From Miscanthus floridulus (Eukaryota > Streptophyta > Magnoliopsida > Poales > Poaceae): 64,000 nucleotides of DNA. The position numbers and the translations under genes are program-made. The stretch spans positions 55,486,852-55,550,851 of the forward strand of contig NC_089584.1 in assembly GCF_019320115.1 (NCBI RefSeq), read 5' to 3'. Positions 38,101 to 47,043 of the stretch are shown here, in pieces; positions within the stretch are counted from its first letter, which is position 1, and every line of letters begins with the position of its first letter. The notes below the pieces were generated by a model. That model saw only the letters and a list, made by a program, of their open reading frames with translations. It made no database searches and was not told where the DNA came from.

Positions 38101-39851
38101 AGCTTCCATCCTCAGCGAGAAAGCTACCGTGGTTATAACAAAAATTAGAGAGTGCAGAACACCCTCCACAACTGTGTGAAGCAAGGAAAAAGAAGAGCTA
38201 GAAATCTATCAAGGTTTTATGGCCCTCCACTAGCTATCTTAAGCTAGTGATTAGTGGCTCAAACATGGTTGAATTCACACCAAACTTGGTAATCTCATTC
38301 CTTGCTTAAGGTACTTTGGTGTCTTAAGTTAGGTTTGACAATTGGTTAAGTAAAGCATTGGATTTGAGAGATGTTTTGATAGTTTGGTCCCAAAATTTCA
38401 GAACAAAGCAGTTTTGGTAGATGATTTGTTTGGATAGTCAAACAGTGTCCGTTTGAGCTGAATTTTGATCAATAGTTAAAGGACCCTTGGATATAAATGC
38501 CTACCAAAATTTGTGCACAATGGAGTAGTAGTTTGTAGGATATGAACTGATTACCGAGAGGTACAGAATCTATGATTTCTCTACTGACTACTAGTATTCC
38601 TCATATTAGTAGGTTGTGTTGTAGTTCAGGTCATGTTGGCAATCTGATGACTGTTAATACTTTAGATGCCCTAGAGAAGACTTTTGGAACCCCTTTTTTC
38701 CTCACTTTTGCCCTCTGATATCAACAATGCTTGAGCAGTCCTGGTGTTCTACAAGTCAATTTGTGCTTTTCTGAATCGAAAGCAATTTGAAAAGTGTCAA
38801 ACAACAAATTTCAGGCTTTGATTTTTGAGTTGTTGATTGACATTAGTAAGGAAGCTCCAATGTCAAATGTAGTTCAACAAAGCTAATTTTGCGATAGTGC
38901 AAGTCAACCCAACTTACTGCGCCACTGCACCATGAAGGCAAATTATGCTCAACCTACTGAGTAGTATACTGTTTTTCCAGTCGGTGTATACTTGCAACTT
39001 TTGTTGACCTCTAGGCCTTGCTAATATCTTTTTTCAGCAAGGATTTCCAAGGTGGACTTGTCCTTGGTACCTTCCATGTGTTTTTACCCACGAGGTTGCC
39101 TCGGATTCAACCCAGATAACTGTTGCCACTTGGATACGAGGATTCCCTCAAATAATGATCGTTGAAAATGCTGAGTCAACAGAGTCAGCTATCACATTCA
39201 CCGCTCACTCAACAGACTCAGATAATATAGTGTTATCATTAGAGAAAGAGAACTACACACATGGAACATTATGTAGTTTTCCATTAGTTGGCATCTAAGA
39301 GATTGAACGGTTACAACTGGTACAGACATTGTCTGTTGGTTGCTCGGTTTCTCACAGCCACAAAGAATGCTTACCCCGTCTATAATCTCATTCCTTATGA
39401 AGAGTTGTACTCAAGCTACTTTGGTAGAGGACTCCTTTTCGAACTTTGTGAATGAACATTGAACGATTATAATGAGTAGTTTTTAGAAGCTTGCAGTCAA
39501 ATGAAAGGTTCTCATGGTCCATGCTATATTCACTAGGGAAAATAGATATTATGGGTAATTAGTTTATGGTCTGTAGTACTCTCCGTATCCCGAGAACGTA
39601 GTGTTGTGCTATCTTGGAATCCTCCCAAAGTAACAATGCTTCATGGACACCAACGAAGGAAATTCTTCAGACAAAACTTACTACGAAGGGCAAGAATCAA
39701 AAATTATCTTGACCAAATTAGCCTCTCTGATACTCCGAAGTTGAGTAGCCTAATGCTATCACTGATGTTGGAAAATGGATGACATGCTCCTCTTCCCTTA
39801 AAAGTCTTTTGCACCGAATCTTAGGGCGAGATTCCCATAAGGGGGGAGGGC
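35159..39851 (+). mobile_element. Internal region of the Tekay-like element, no recognisable coding
   Basis: The first roughly 600 bp match the Tekay leader, including the primer site TGGCATCAGAGC (35161-35172) and the GGTAAGTGTGAG block. From about 35850 to 39780 I see only short open stretches (longest 105 codons on the minus strand, 96 on the plus) with no retroelement motif: no YxDD-type RT box, no HHCC, no CCHC knuckle, no chromodomain. A stretch at 37879-38160 is more protein-like (MYMVLSKDLFRTLLDEAQKD) but unrecognised. The last 60 bp are the Tekay pre-PPT block and a G-rich polypurine tract. Confidence 0.7.
39839..39851 (+). promoter_or_regulatory. Polypurine tract of the Tekay-like element
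   Basis: AAGGGGGGAGGGC lies immediately before the 3' LTR start TGTAACACCCCAAG. It is equivalent to the tract at 7914-7926 on the minus strand. Confidence 0.82.
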
Positions 39852-42800
39852 TGTAACACCCCAAGTGTTTGTCACTAGTTGAGCAATGGGTTTGAGCTCA
39901 AACATGACATGTTAATTGGTGATGAAGGTGTCAAGATCAAATCTACAAGAGTGAGCTCCAACTTAAACTTGGACAACGCACCTTTGCTTACATGTGGACC
40001 CTTGTTAAGATTATGCAAGAGTAATGTTAAACGTGCTTATTTCATGTACATTACATCAACATGCATCCATCTTGACCAGTGGAAAAGTTTCATTAAGTTT
40101 GGAATCAAGAAGTCTCATGAAATGATAAGTTAAAATCTTTCTTGGATTGCTTTATTAAGTGAATGGAATTATAGGTCATCAACCAAACCTTCCTACCTTA
40201 CCCAAATGACTCTAATAGAACTCTACAACAAAAGTCATGAAGGGTTCGTGTTGAGCAGAAGTCAAGAAAATGCTTCAATTGGTCAAAAACTCTAATTCAA
40301 GTGTTACCATGATGCTATTTTGACCGGTGTTGACCCATCACTTACATTACTTGCATGGAGTTGTACCTGATATAAAAGTTGAAGTTCAAGGGGAGTAGAA
40401 CAAACTTAGTTTTTGTACAAAGAGCCATATCAGCTTGTAAGCAAGCCAAACTAAGGCTCAAGCTTTGAATCTACTGCTGTTTTCAGAGTCCAAAAAAATG
40501 TGCTAAGTCTGGGATAACTGAATTTGTGATTTCAGTTTCGTGTACCCCGCTTTGGAGCCTTGTATCTCTTCAACCAGGCCGAATTAGACTTTGGCACTTT
40601 AAGCAAAGTTGGAGATATCACGTAACTCTACAACACTGGTTACTACCTCTTGTGCCAAAACTAAACGGATTCAGGGTTATGAAGGGACGGAGATTGAGAC
40701 TTCAGTGGTATGTTCGAGGTGGTATTGGATTTCTTTCTTTCTTGATTAGCAGAAGTAGCAAGGCCGACAGCGCATAGAGTCTCGACGCCGCGTGGCTCCC
40801 TCGGCTCACCTCGCTCGTGCATGCTCACCACCTCTCCCCATGTGCATGAGTATATAGACCCGAAACTCCCGTGCCCTCTCCACTCTCTCCCTCTCCCTTC
40901 CCCTTCCCTCTCCTGCTCTCTCCAGCCGGCACCTTACCGCTACCATGCTACTGCTGGAGCTCCATCACCGCCGGCCACTCTCGCATAGTCGCCCAGATAA
41001 GGCCGCTGCCGGCCCTATCGTCGCCTCCTCCCTTGTCCTGCATCGCTTTGCCAACAGCGCCGCTGCCCCTCATCGTGCCGCTGCTGCACATGCTGCCCTA
41101 CAGCCATGGTCACCTATGGAAGCTTCATAGCCATGCCACTGGTGGCTAGCTCGAGCTGAGCTAGTGCCAGCCGTGGGCACGGCCTACCCCAGCGCCCTTC
41201 CTCCGCTACCTTCGGCCACCCTGGCTGCCTGAACCGGCCGGTCCCGACGTCCTCCCCTGCTTGCTCTGTTGTTGAAGAAGGCCAGGGACTTTGCACGGAA
41301 ATTTAAAGGAAGTGAAGGATCTTTCTGTGAAACTATAGACTCATTTAAATAGTGCCTAAAGGACCTATTCGCTGAACTTGATTTATGTTTTCTACAGGGT
41401 CCCCGATGGAAGATTTACAACCCTTTTTTCTTTGGTTTTTGCAGATTTGAATGATCAACTTTGAAAATTTGTAGTAATTAGTATAAAAATCGTCAAATAG
41501 TAAATGAGGACTTTTTGGAATCCTTGTGAAATTATATATGCATTAGATATATAATATGGCATGTTTTAGTTTAAATATTTTGCTGTAAAAATAGATTCAT
41601 ATAGTTAGGTTTTAAATACTAGTTATGTTTTGTCTTTTCATAACTGTATTTGTTTTGCTCAAATTAATGTGAAATTTTTATGGACTGCTACTGAGGTGAT
41701 GGTTGATGTCTGGTAAAAATTTCAGGAGTTTAAGTTTGATGGTTTAAGAGTTATAAAAATAACAAATACCCTATGTTGCTTTGCTCCTATTCTGAATAGG
41801 TCTGCATTTTTGAATTAATTGGCTCAGTTAAGTTATGAATCATGACTTGATGACAATACATGAGTTTTATTACTTTTCTTAATCTATCCAAAAAGCTAAA
41901 GAGCATAATTTTTGGTTAAGTAGATTTTTAGTTAGAGTTGCTTAAATCTCTGTGGCTGTTTCTGCCCAAACCTAGGTAGGATTGCCTTGTGGGTACTGTG
42001 GGGCCTTTTTAACTATAGAATTAGCTTTAGGTATTTATAAAAAAGCTGTTTAGAATTTTACAATCTTTCTAAAAAGTCTAGAAACGCATTTATTGGACAT
42101 GTAGAACTCTAGTTATAGCTGTTTAAAATAGCATATCAGATTTTGTCCATATTTTGGACAGAGATGCAATTATTGAATTAATTGACCTTATTAACTGTAG
42201 AATCATCTTATGATGAGAATAAGAAAGTTGTAGGTCACATCCTAATATTTTCAAAAAGTTATGATTCATGATTGTTGGAGGTCTAGAACTCCAGTTATGC
42301 TTCTCTGAAGTTTCTATCAGTTTTCGGTACCACTGCTGTTGGGATGAATGTGTAGTTTTGCTTGTGCAATCATTTTTGTGGTGGAAATGAAGTTTTCTGT
42401 AGTTGTAGTGAATACCAAAGTTGTAGCTAATTTCATAATATTGCTTATGTTCAAATTGCATGGCCATAGGCCTGACAATTTAGGGACTATAGATTTTGTA
42501 AGTTCATGGTTAGATTTTGCATGCTCTCTATACAGATATGAATGATTGTGTTGTTTGACTTATGTATGCTTTGAATCGTGTCCTAGAGATAGTAGAATAA
42601 GTGTAGTGACTTTCATGAGCTTTCCAAAGTGTTAAAGATGACCCCTTTTGATGTTGTTGAGCTCCAGTTATAAGCTTGTGAAGTTGCATGGTAGAATCTG
42701 TCCAAGTCTGGATAGAGGTGCTCAGTTGTACTTGATTGGCCTTGTTAATTATGGAATCACCTTGTTATGATAATAAACATATTTTAGATAATTTAATAAT

Positions 42801-42861
42801 CTTTCTAGAAAGTTAAAGTTCATGCTTGTTTGATGTCTGTAACTCTAGTTATGCAGTTTTG
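39852..42861 (+). mobile_element. 3' LTR of the Tekay-like element, truncated
   Basis: 3010 bp colinear with the 5' LTR, lacking the nested solo LTR. Homology stops abruptly after ATGCAGTTTTG at 42861. The 5' LTR continues for another 2.2 kb from that point, whereas here GC-rich gene-fragment DNA begins. No target duplication can be checked because the true right end is absent. Confidence 0.82.
40846..40925 (+). promoter_or_regulatory. Candidate core promoter in the Tekay-like LTR
   Basis: GAGTATATAGACC provides a TATA box at about 40850-40857. It is followed at about +20 to +70 by a long pyrimidine-rich tract (CTCTCCACTCTCTCCCTCTC), the TATA-plus-Y-patch arrangement of plant core promoters. 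The other LTR copy (30950-31030) has the same layout but with TATACAG. The following 350 bp are GC-rich. Transcription start is not shown; this is a sequence-based inference. Confidence 0.5.
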
Positions 42862-42985
42862 CGCTTGAGCGCCCATAGGAACGGGCGGCCCGTGGCCTCG
42901 AGCCCCAACGCCAGCTTCGCGGACCTTGTTCAGGGCCAATCGACCCCACCCAGCTACCGAACGAGATGGTACGTGTCGTCGTTCT
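42862..42985 (-). pseudogene. Fragment of a UDP-glycosyltransferase gene (UGT82-like)
   Basis: Minus-strand reading gives SFGSWVGSIGPEQ and then, after a one-base frame slip, KLALGLEATGRPFLWALK. This is the conserved block in the C-terminal half of family-1 glycosyltransferases, which transfer sugar from UDP-sugars to small molecules. The SFGSWV...IGPE form resembles the UGT82A type. Only about 40 codons survive of a protein of about 450-480. The PSPG sugar-donor box should follow but the fragment stops at the junction with the truncated LTR at 42861. It is a pseudogene fragment, and GC-rich unlike the adjoining LTR. Confidence 0.72.
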
Positions 42986-42999
42986 CATTCTCAGCGGCT

Positions 43000-43735
43000 G
43001 CTAGACACCTAGCCTCAGCCTCGGTGGGGAAGGAGTGCCTCGCGACAGCGCTTCGTCCCCTCCTCTAGCTCCAGCGTGGCCATGGCGTTCTCCGGTGTGA
43101 TCAACCCGCACAGCAGGTTCTCACACAGGGGCCGCATCCTCTCCACCAGCTAGTACTGCTCCACGACCACCAGCAGATCGCCGGCCAACCACACCATGCT
43201 GCTCGACGACGGCTGCTTCTCGGCTCCGGCGACGCGCACTAGGTCGTCCATCGGTGGTAGCTCGTCCATGTAGACAAAGTGGAGCAGGGCCTTGAAGACG
43301 ACGACTTTGATGCCCTCGATCCATATCATCATCTTCCTATCCTTCTTCTTCTTCTTGCCCTTCTTGCTCTTCACCACCTCCGCCCATGTCTTCCAAAGGA
43401 GGGCCAGCGCCCACTCATTGACCACCAGCATGTGTGCCTCGAACTCACCGTCCTCCACGGAGAAGGTGACGTTCGATCCCATGCCGGTGTCCAGCAGCCG
43501 CTCGAGGTGCCAGGAGATGCTGGGCGGTGACACCACCATGTCCTGCTCTGGGGCCAGCAGGCGTGCGCGTGCGGCGGTCATTATCGTCTTGCTGGCCACC
43601 ACCTGGAACTCGAAGCTGCACTCCACCGTGAGGCTGTCGTCGGGACCCACGAGACATGAGATGGTTAGGTTTCTACATCCTTCGGCTGGCTCATCGCATC
43701 GACACGAGGTCACCTTCTGCTTCACGTCCCTCGCG
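43000..43735 (-). pseudogene. MATH-BTB (BPM-type) gene fragment
   Basis: BPM proteins are substrate adaptors of cullin-3 ubiquitin ligases: MATH binds the target, BTB binds cullin. On the minus strand the end of a MATH domain is visible at about 43690-43590 (LVGPDDSLTVECSFEFQVV). A BTB domain follows at about 43530-43200, with GSNVTFSVEDGEFEAHMLVV and VVFKALLHFVYMDELPPMDDL. A BACK-like piece after a TAG stop at 43152-43150 reads LVERMRPLCENLLCG. The BTB centre has an odd Lys-rich insertion (KSKKGKKKKKDRKM). The open frame begins upstream at 43902, but its first 55 or so codons are antisense to the neighbouring HSPRO fragment. The N-terminal MATH half is missing. Not a working gene. Confidence 0.8.
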
Positions 43736-43739
43736 CTGT

Positions 43740-44690
43740 CTGACACGCGTGGGAATGGCAGCCGCCGCCAGCTCGCGTGCCGGCTTGAGTCCCTCGCGGC
43801 GCGAGAGGTGGAGCTGGTGTTCGCGCTCTGCGAGGGCGACCGGAGCGCACTGCTCGCCGAGCTGAGCGCCTCATGGGGCATGCTCCCGCGGGAGCGTAGC
43901 ATGTCCTAGGTGTGGCAGCTGCCCGGGAGTGCCGCGGCCATCGTGTGCTAGGTCAGTGAGGCCAACCTGCTCCCACGCGTCGCTGCATGGGACAAGTCCG
44001 AGACGCTCGCGGCCAAGATCATGTACGCCATCGAGAGCTAGATGCAGGGCTGCACCTTCACGCTCAGCCTCGGCAAGCCCAACCTCGCCGGCAAGCCCAT
44101 GCTCGAGTACGACCGCGTCGTGCGCCCGCACGAGCTGCACGCGCTCAAGCCCAGGCCAGTGCCGGAGCCCAAGTCTGGCTACCGCAACCGGGAGCTCGAG
44201 ACGCTGTTCACCATGTACCAGATACTCGAGTCATGGCTACGCGCTGCGTCGCAACTCCTCACCCGCCTCAACGAATGGATCGAAGCCAAGAACTGGGAGG
44301 CGGCGGCCAGCGACTGCTGGATCCTAGAGCGCGTGTGGAAGCTGCTCGCTGACGTCGAGGACCTCCACATGCTGATGGACCCAGACGACTTCCTGTGGCT
44401 CAAGAGCCAGCTCGCTGTACGAGCGGCTCTGGGGTCTGACGTGTCGTTCTGTTTCCGGTCCAGGGCACTCCTGCACATCGCTAACACTACTAGGGACCTC
44501 AAGAAGCGTGTGCCCTAGGTGCTCGATGTCGAGGTGGACCCCAACGGCGGCCCACGGGTGTAGGAGGCGGCCATGAAGCTGTACCACAGTCGTAGGCGCT
44601 GGTGAGGGCGAGGAGGCTGGCAAGGTGGAGCTGCTCCAAGCTTTCCAAGCAGTGGAGGTGGCCGTGAGAAGATTCTTCTCGGTGTACAGG
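43740..44690 (+). pseudogene. HSPRO-like (nematode-resistance/stress protein) gene fragment
   Basis: In one plus-strand frame the protein reads ACRLESLAAREVELVFALCEG (43766 on), then AAWDKSETLAAKIMYAIES, LNEWIEAKNWEAAASDCWIL, LLADVEDLHMLMDPDDF and DVSFCFRSRALLHIANTTRD. This matches HSPRO proteins (Hs1pro-1 relatives, stress-responsive, reported to contact SnRK1). TAG stops interrupt it at 43907, 43949, 44039, 44516 and 44561, and a one-base insertion shifts the frame near 44590. The match ends near 44690 (VRRFFSVYR). The first roughly 100 residues and the C-terminus are missing, so about 310 of some 480 codons remain. It is convergent with the MATH-BTB fragment on its left, with no spacer. 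Confidence 0.8.
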
Positions 44691-44694
44691 GCGT

Positions 44695-45140
44695 CGGAAA
44701 GTGTGGAGAGGCAGGCACCAGTTCACCGTCCCGGGCCACAGCGCCGTGCGTAGGACCCACAACAATGGTGAGTTCATCCGTTCCGGCGCCTTCGAGGTGG
44801 GCGGCTACGAGTGGCGGATCCTGTGCTACCCGTCGAGATACGACGACGAACACGACGGGCACGAAACCGTCTTGCTGCAGCTGCAGGTGGCGACGACTCC
44901 CATGGATCCCGATGTCGTCTTGGAGGCGTCGGGGAGCATCGCCATCGGTGATGGCAGCAGCTCTGTCTCCGAGTCTGAGAGCGAAAATGATTTCTGCTGC
45001 ATGGCCGATTTCTGCGGCGCCTCCGATGTGTTCGCCATCCCCGGGGACTTCAACCTCACCCTGCTCGACTACCTCATCGCGGAGCTGGGGCTGAGCCTCG
45101 TCGGACGACAGCCTCACGGTGGAGTGCAACGAGCTCAACG
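44695..45140 (+). pseudogene. MATH-domain gene fragment (second, plus strand)
   Basis: The open frame at 44701-45249 carries the MATH core: GEFIRSGAFEVGGYEWRIL, CYPSRYDDEHDGHETVLLQL. A Ser/Glu-rich insert follows, then IAELGLSLVG and, after a one-base slip at about 45103, DDSLTVECN. The last piece resembles the end of the minus-strand MATH copy at 43620-43690, but flanking residues differ, so it probably came from a different MATH-BTB gene. There is no BTB domain after it; the sequence changes to a RING fragment. The preceding HSPRO sequence joins directly at about 44690. The 182-codon frame is a chance fusion rather than an evolved protein, as far as I can tell. Confidence 0.72.
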
Positions 45141-45144
45141 CCGG

Positions 45145-45249
45145 GTACACGGGGTCGAGGGCGCACACAAGGTCGGCAAGGGCGCGCTCGAGTGCGCGGT
45201 TTGCCTCAGCGAGTTCGACGACGACGAGATGCTCCAGCCGCGGCGATAG
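45145..45249 (+). pseudogene. ATL-type RING-H2 ubiquitin ligase gene fragment
   Basis: The same frame ends with HKVGKGALECAVCLSEFDDD, the start of a RING-H2 finger of the ATL family (E3 ubiquitin ligases), including the first Cys pair CAVC. The chain ends at TAG (45247-45249) after EMLQPRR, where ATL proteins continue with the Cys/His residues of the finger. So only the first two of eight zinc ligands are present. The membrane segment expected upstream is absent. It is a gene fragment of about 30 codons. Confidence 0.75.
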
Positions 45250-45762
45250 CACACGCCATGGCGTCAGCGTCTGGACAGGAGCAGGAAGGGTGAGCGCGTA
45301 GAAGATAAAGAAAGGTAGGGGATTTTCTGCAAATGTACTTTGAATTTAATATTAAATAAATATGTATGGACCTACAGTGAACCATTTTAAAAGTTTATAG
45401 ACCTAAAAAAGCCACTTTGAAAGTTGATAGGACCTAACTGAAACCTTCTCACAAGTTAATGGATCTCTGGTGCATTTAACTCTTCATTTTATCATATCTA
45501 TCTCAAGTTATTACATTTCTCAAATAAAATCGCAAAGGTATTATCACACGCGTAAATTACTAGTTAGTCAGTTGTAAAGACTCGAGCGGGGAAAACATTT
45601 TTAATATAAAACCTTGCAGTTACTAGAAAATAAAAAAGAGAAAATAAGAAAACAGAAGAGAAAAGAACAAGAGTCCTGCTCCGTCACTTTGCCCACTCTG
45701 CAGCTGCACGGGCACCCACACAGTTCATCCAACGCCACCGGGCCTCAACAATCTCCCCACCT
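45250..45762. other. AT-rich spacer with MULE-like sequence
   Basis: About 500 bp separating the gene-fragment mosaic from the DUF630/DUF632 pseudogene. Phrases such as GGGGATTTTCTGCAAATG (about 45317) and CTTTGAAAGTTGATAGGACC (about 45415) look like terminal sequences of grass Mutator-like elements, but no matching terminal repeat with duplication was found. Part of 45600-45865 would be the 5' untranslated region of the pseudogene. Confidence 0.35.
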
Positions 45763-45785
45763 GCCGCCGCCGCCGCCGCCGCCGC
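45763..45785 (+). repeat. (GCC)n microsatellite
   Basis: Seven GCC units plus a partial unit, about 80 bp upstream of the start codon at 45866, in the likely 5' untranslated region. GCC repeats are common in 5' leaders of grass genes. Confidence 0.8.
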
Positions 45786-45865
45786 ATCAAGCGCTAGAAC
45801 TAGGAACCCCTCCCAAAGAATCTCAAGAAGACAAGGACACCGTAGAGTCGCCGCCAGCCGCTTCG

Positions 45866-47043
45866 ATGGGGTGCAGGCAGATCGATCAGGAGGAGGCGGT
45901 GTGTCGGTGCCGGGAGCGGAAGCGGCTGATGGCCGACGCCGTGGTCTCGCGGAACGGTTTTGCTGCCGCCCACACTGGCTACACCGTCCGCCTCAAGAGC
46001 ACCGGCGGCGCGCTATCCGATTTCGCCCAAGGCGAGGCGCCCAACCTAGCCTGGTGTCCTCCCATACCCACCACGCTCCCGCTGCGGCGGCGGCATCTGT
46101 CTCGACTCCGCCAGGCCCTTCCGCAGCTTCCGTCAGCAGCCCCTCCCCGCCGCCGCCGCCGCCATTCGCCGACTTCTCTCATTCTAGCCTCCAAAGGTCC
46201 TCCTCCACTCCCAATATTCCTAGAGATTCCTAAGCCGGAGCCGAGGGCCCCCGCCAAAAAACGCCCTCCTGCCGATGCTCCTATACGAGAGGAGGATGAG
46301 GATGAGGACGAGGAGGAAGACGATGGGCATATCAAGACCGACAGCGACAGCGACAGCAGCGACGACGACGATAGTGATGAAGACGACGATCACCATGAGC
46401 ATGACGATGTTAATGTGGACGGCATGGAGCATGGACACCAATCAAAGCGGATTTTGATGAGTAGTGTGGGATCTTCTCCAGTAACACCACCTCCGCCTCA
46501 AGGCTGAACCAGACCCCACCAACGCCTGCCACCGCAATGCTACCGCCCCCAGTGCTGGAGTCACAGATGGCTACCTGGGATTACTTCTTTGGCCCAACTC
46601 CCACCCCACCACCCACCCTAGAGCAGCCTGCTGATGATACTTTGTGGATGGAAAGGCGTGATACTGAGCCAGTGGCTGAGGTGAAGGCACCTGTGGCAAA
46701 ACCAGTTGTTAGTGAGCCAGCTGCTACTGAGGAAAGGCCACCACAGACGGACGCAGAGAAGGAGAAAGCAATTGAGGAGATGGTGGCTAATCTACCGCCA
46801 TCGAAACCTATTGTGAGGAAACCACCCAAAGCACCTGGCCCACCACCAGCAGCACACTACCAGCATGCCTCTTCGATGGGTGCAGTTGAAACTCGGAAGG
46901 GGAAGGTAATGGTGGCATCAGGAACTGCCAGTTTGCTACATATTGTTACGCAACTTGATGATCACTTCCTTAGAGCTTAAGAGAGTGCACATGATGTGTC
47001 AAAAAAATTGGAGGCCACCTGAATGCATTATCACTCCAACCTT
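45866..47043 (+). pseudogene. DUF630/DUF632 pseudogene, exon 1
   Basis: DUF630 is in the start-codon frame to about 46035. From about 46040 to 46230 the family-like sequence (AAAAASVSTPPGPSAAS, then LQRSSSTPNIPRDS) is in the +1-shifted frame. From about 46235 the original frame returns (PKPEPRAPAKKRPPADAP and the acidic tract) until a TGA at 46505, and the next stretch (MATWDYFFGPTPTPPP at 46567) is shifted again. Then come TAA at 46978 and TGA at 47020; the latter is where the family has arginine (LEATR), as expected for CGA to TGA. The exon ends at AG followed by GCAAGT, a GC-type or mutated splice donor. Confidence 0.75.

Larger units (their letters stand above)
28465..42861 (+). mobile_element. 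Tekay-like Gypsy element with no recognisable gag-pol, truncated at the 3' LTR
   Basis: 5' LTR 28465-35158, primer site 35161-35172, internal region 35159-39851, polypurine tract 39839-39851, 3' LTR 39852-42861 (cut). The LTR is about 5.2 kb once the nested solo LTR is removed. The outer part of its 3' half and the first several hundred internal bases align with the minus-strand Tekay element, and it shares the pre-PPT sequence (CTTAGGGCGAGATTC). The 4.7-kb internal region shows no RT, integrase or RNase H motif on either strand. I infer a non-autonomous or deeply decayed partner of the Tekay family. Confidence 0.8.

Noticed and set aside
43279..43909. Plus-strand open frame of 205 codons over the MATH-BTB fragment
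   Set aside because: Its first two thirds are antisense to recognisable MATH-BTB coding sequence. Only the last 55 or so codons are real, and they belong to the HSPRO-like fragment.
42862..45250. Clear Helitron or Pack-MULE call for the gene-fragment mosaic
   Set aside because: No convincing CTRR hairpin end, paired terminal inverted repeats or target duplication could be seen, so the carrier type is left open.
44515..45252. Minus-strand open frame of 245 codons
   Set aside because: It is antisense to the MATH and RING fragments; the composition reflects GC-rich coding on the other strand and no family is recognised.
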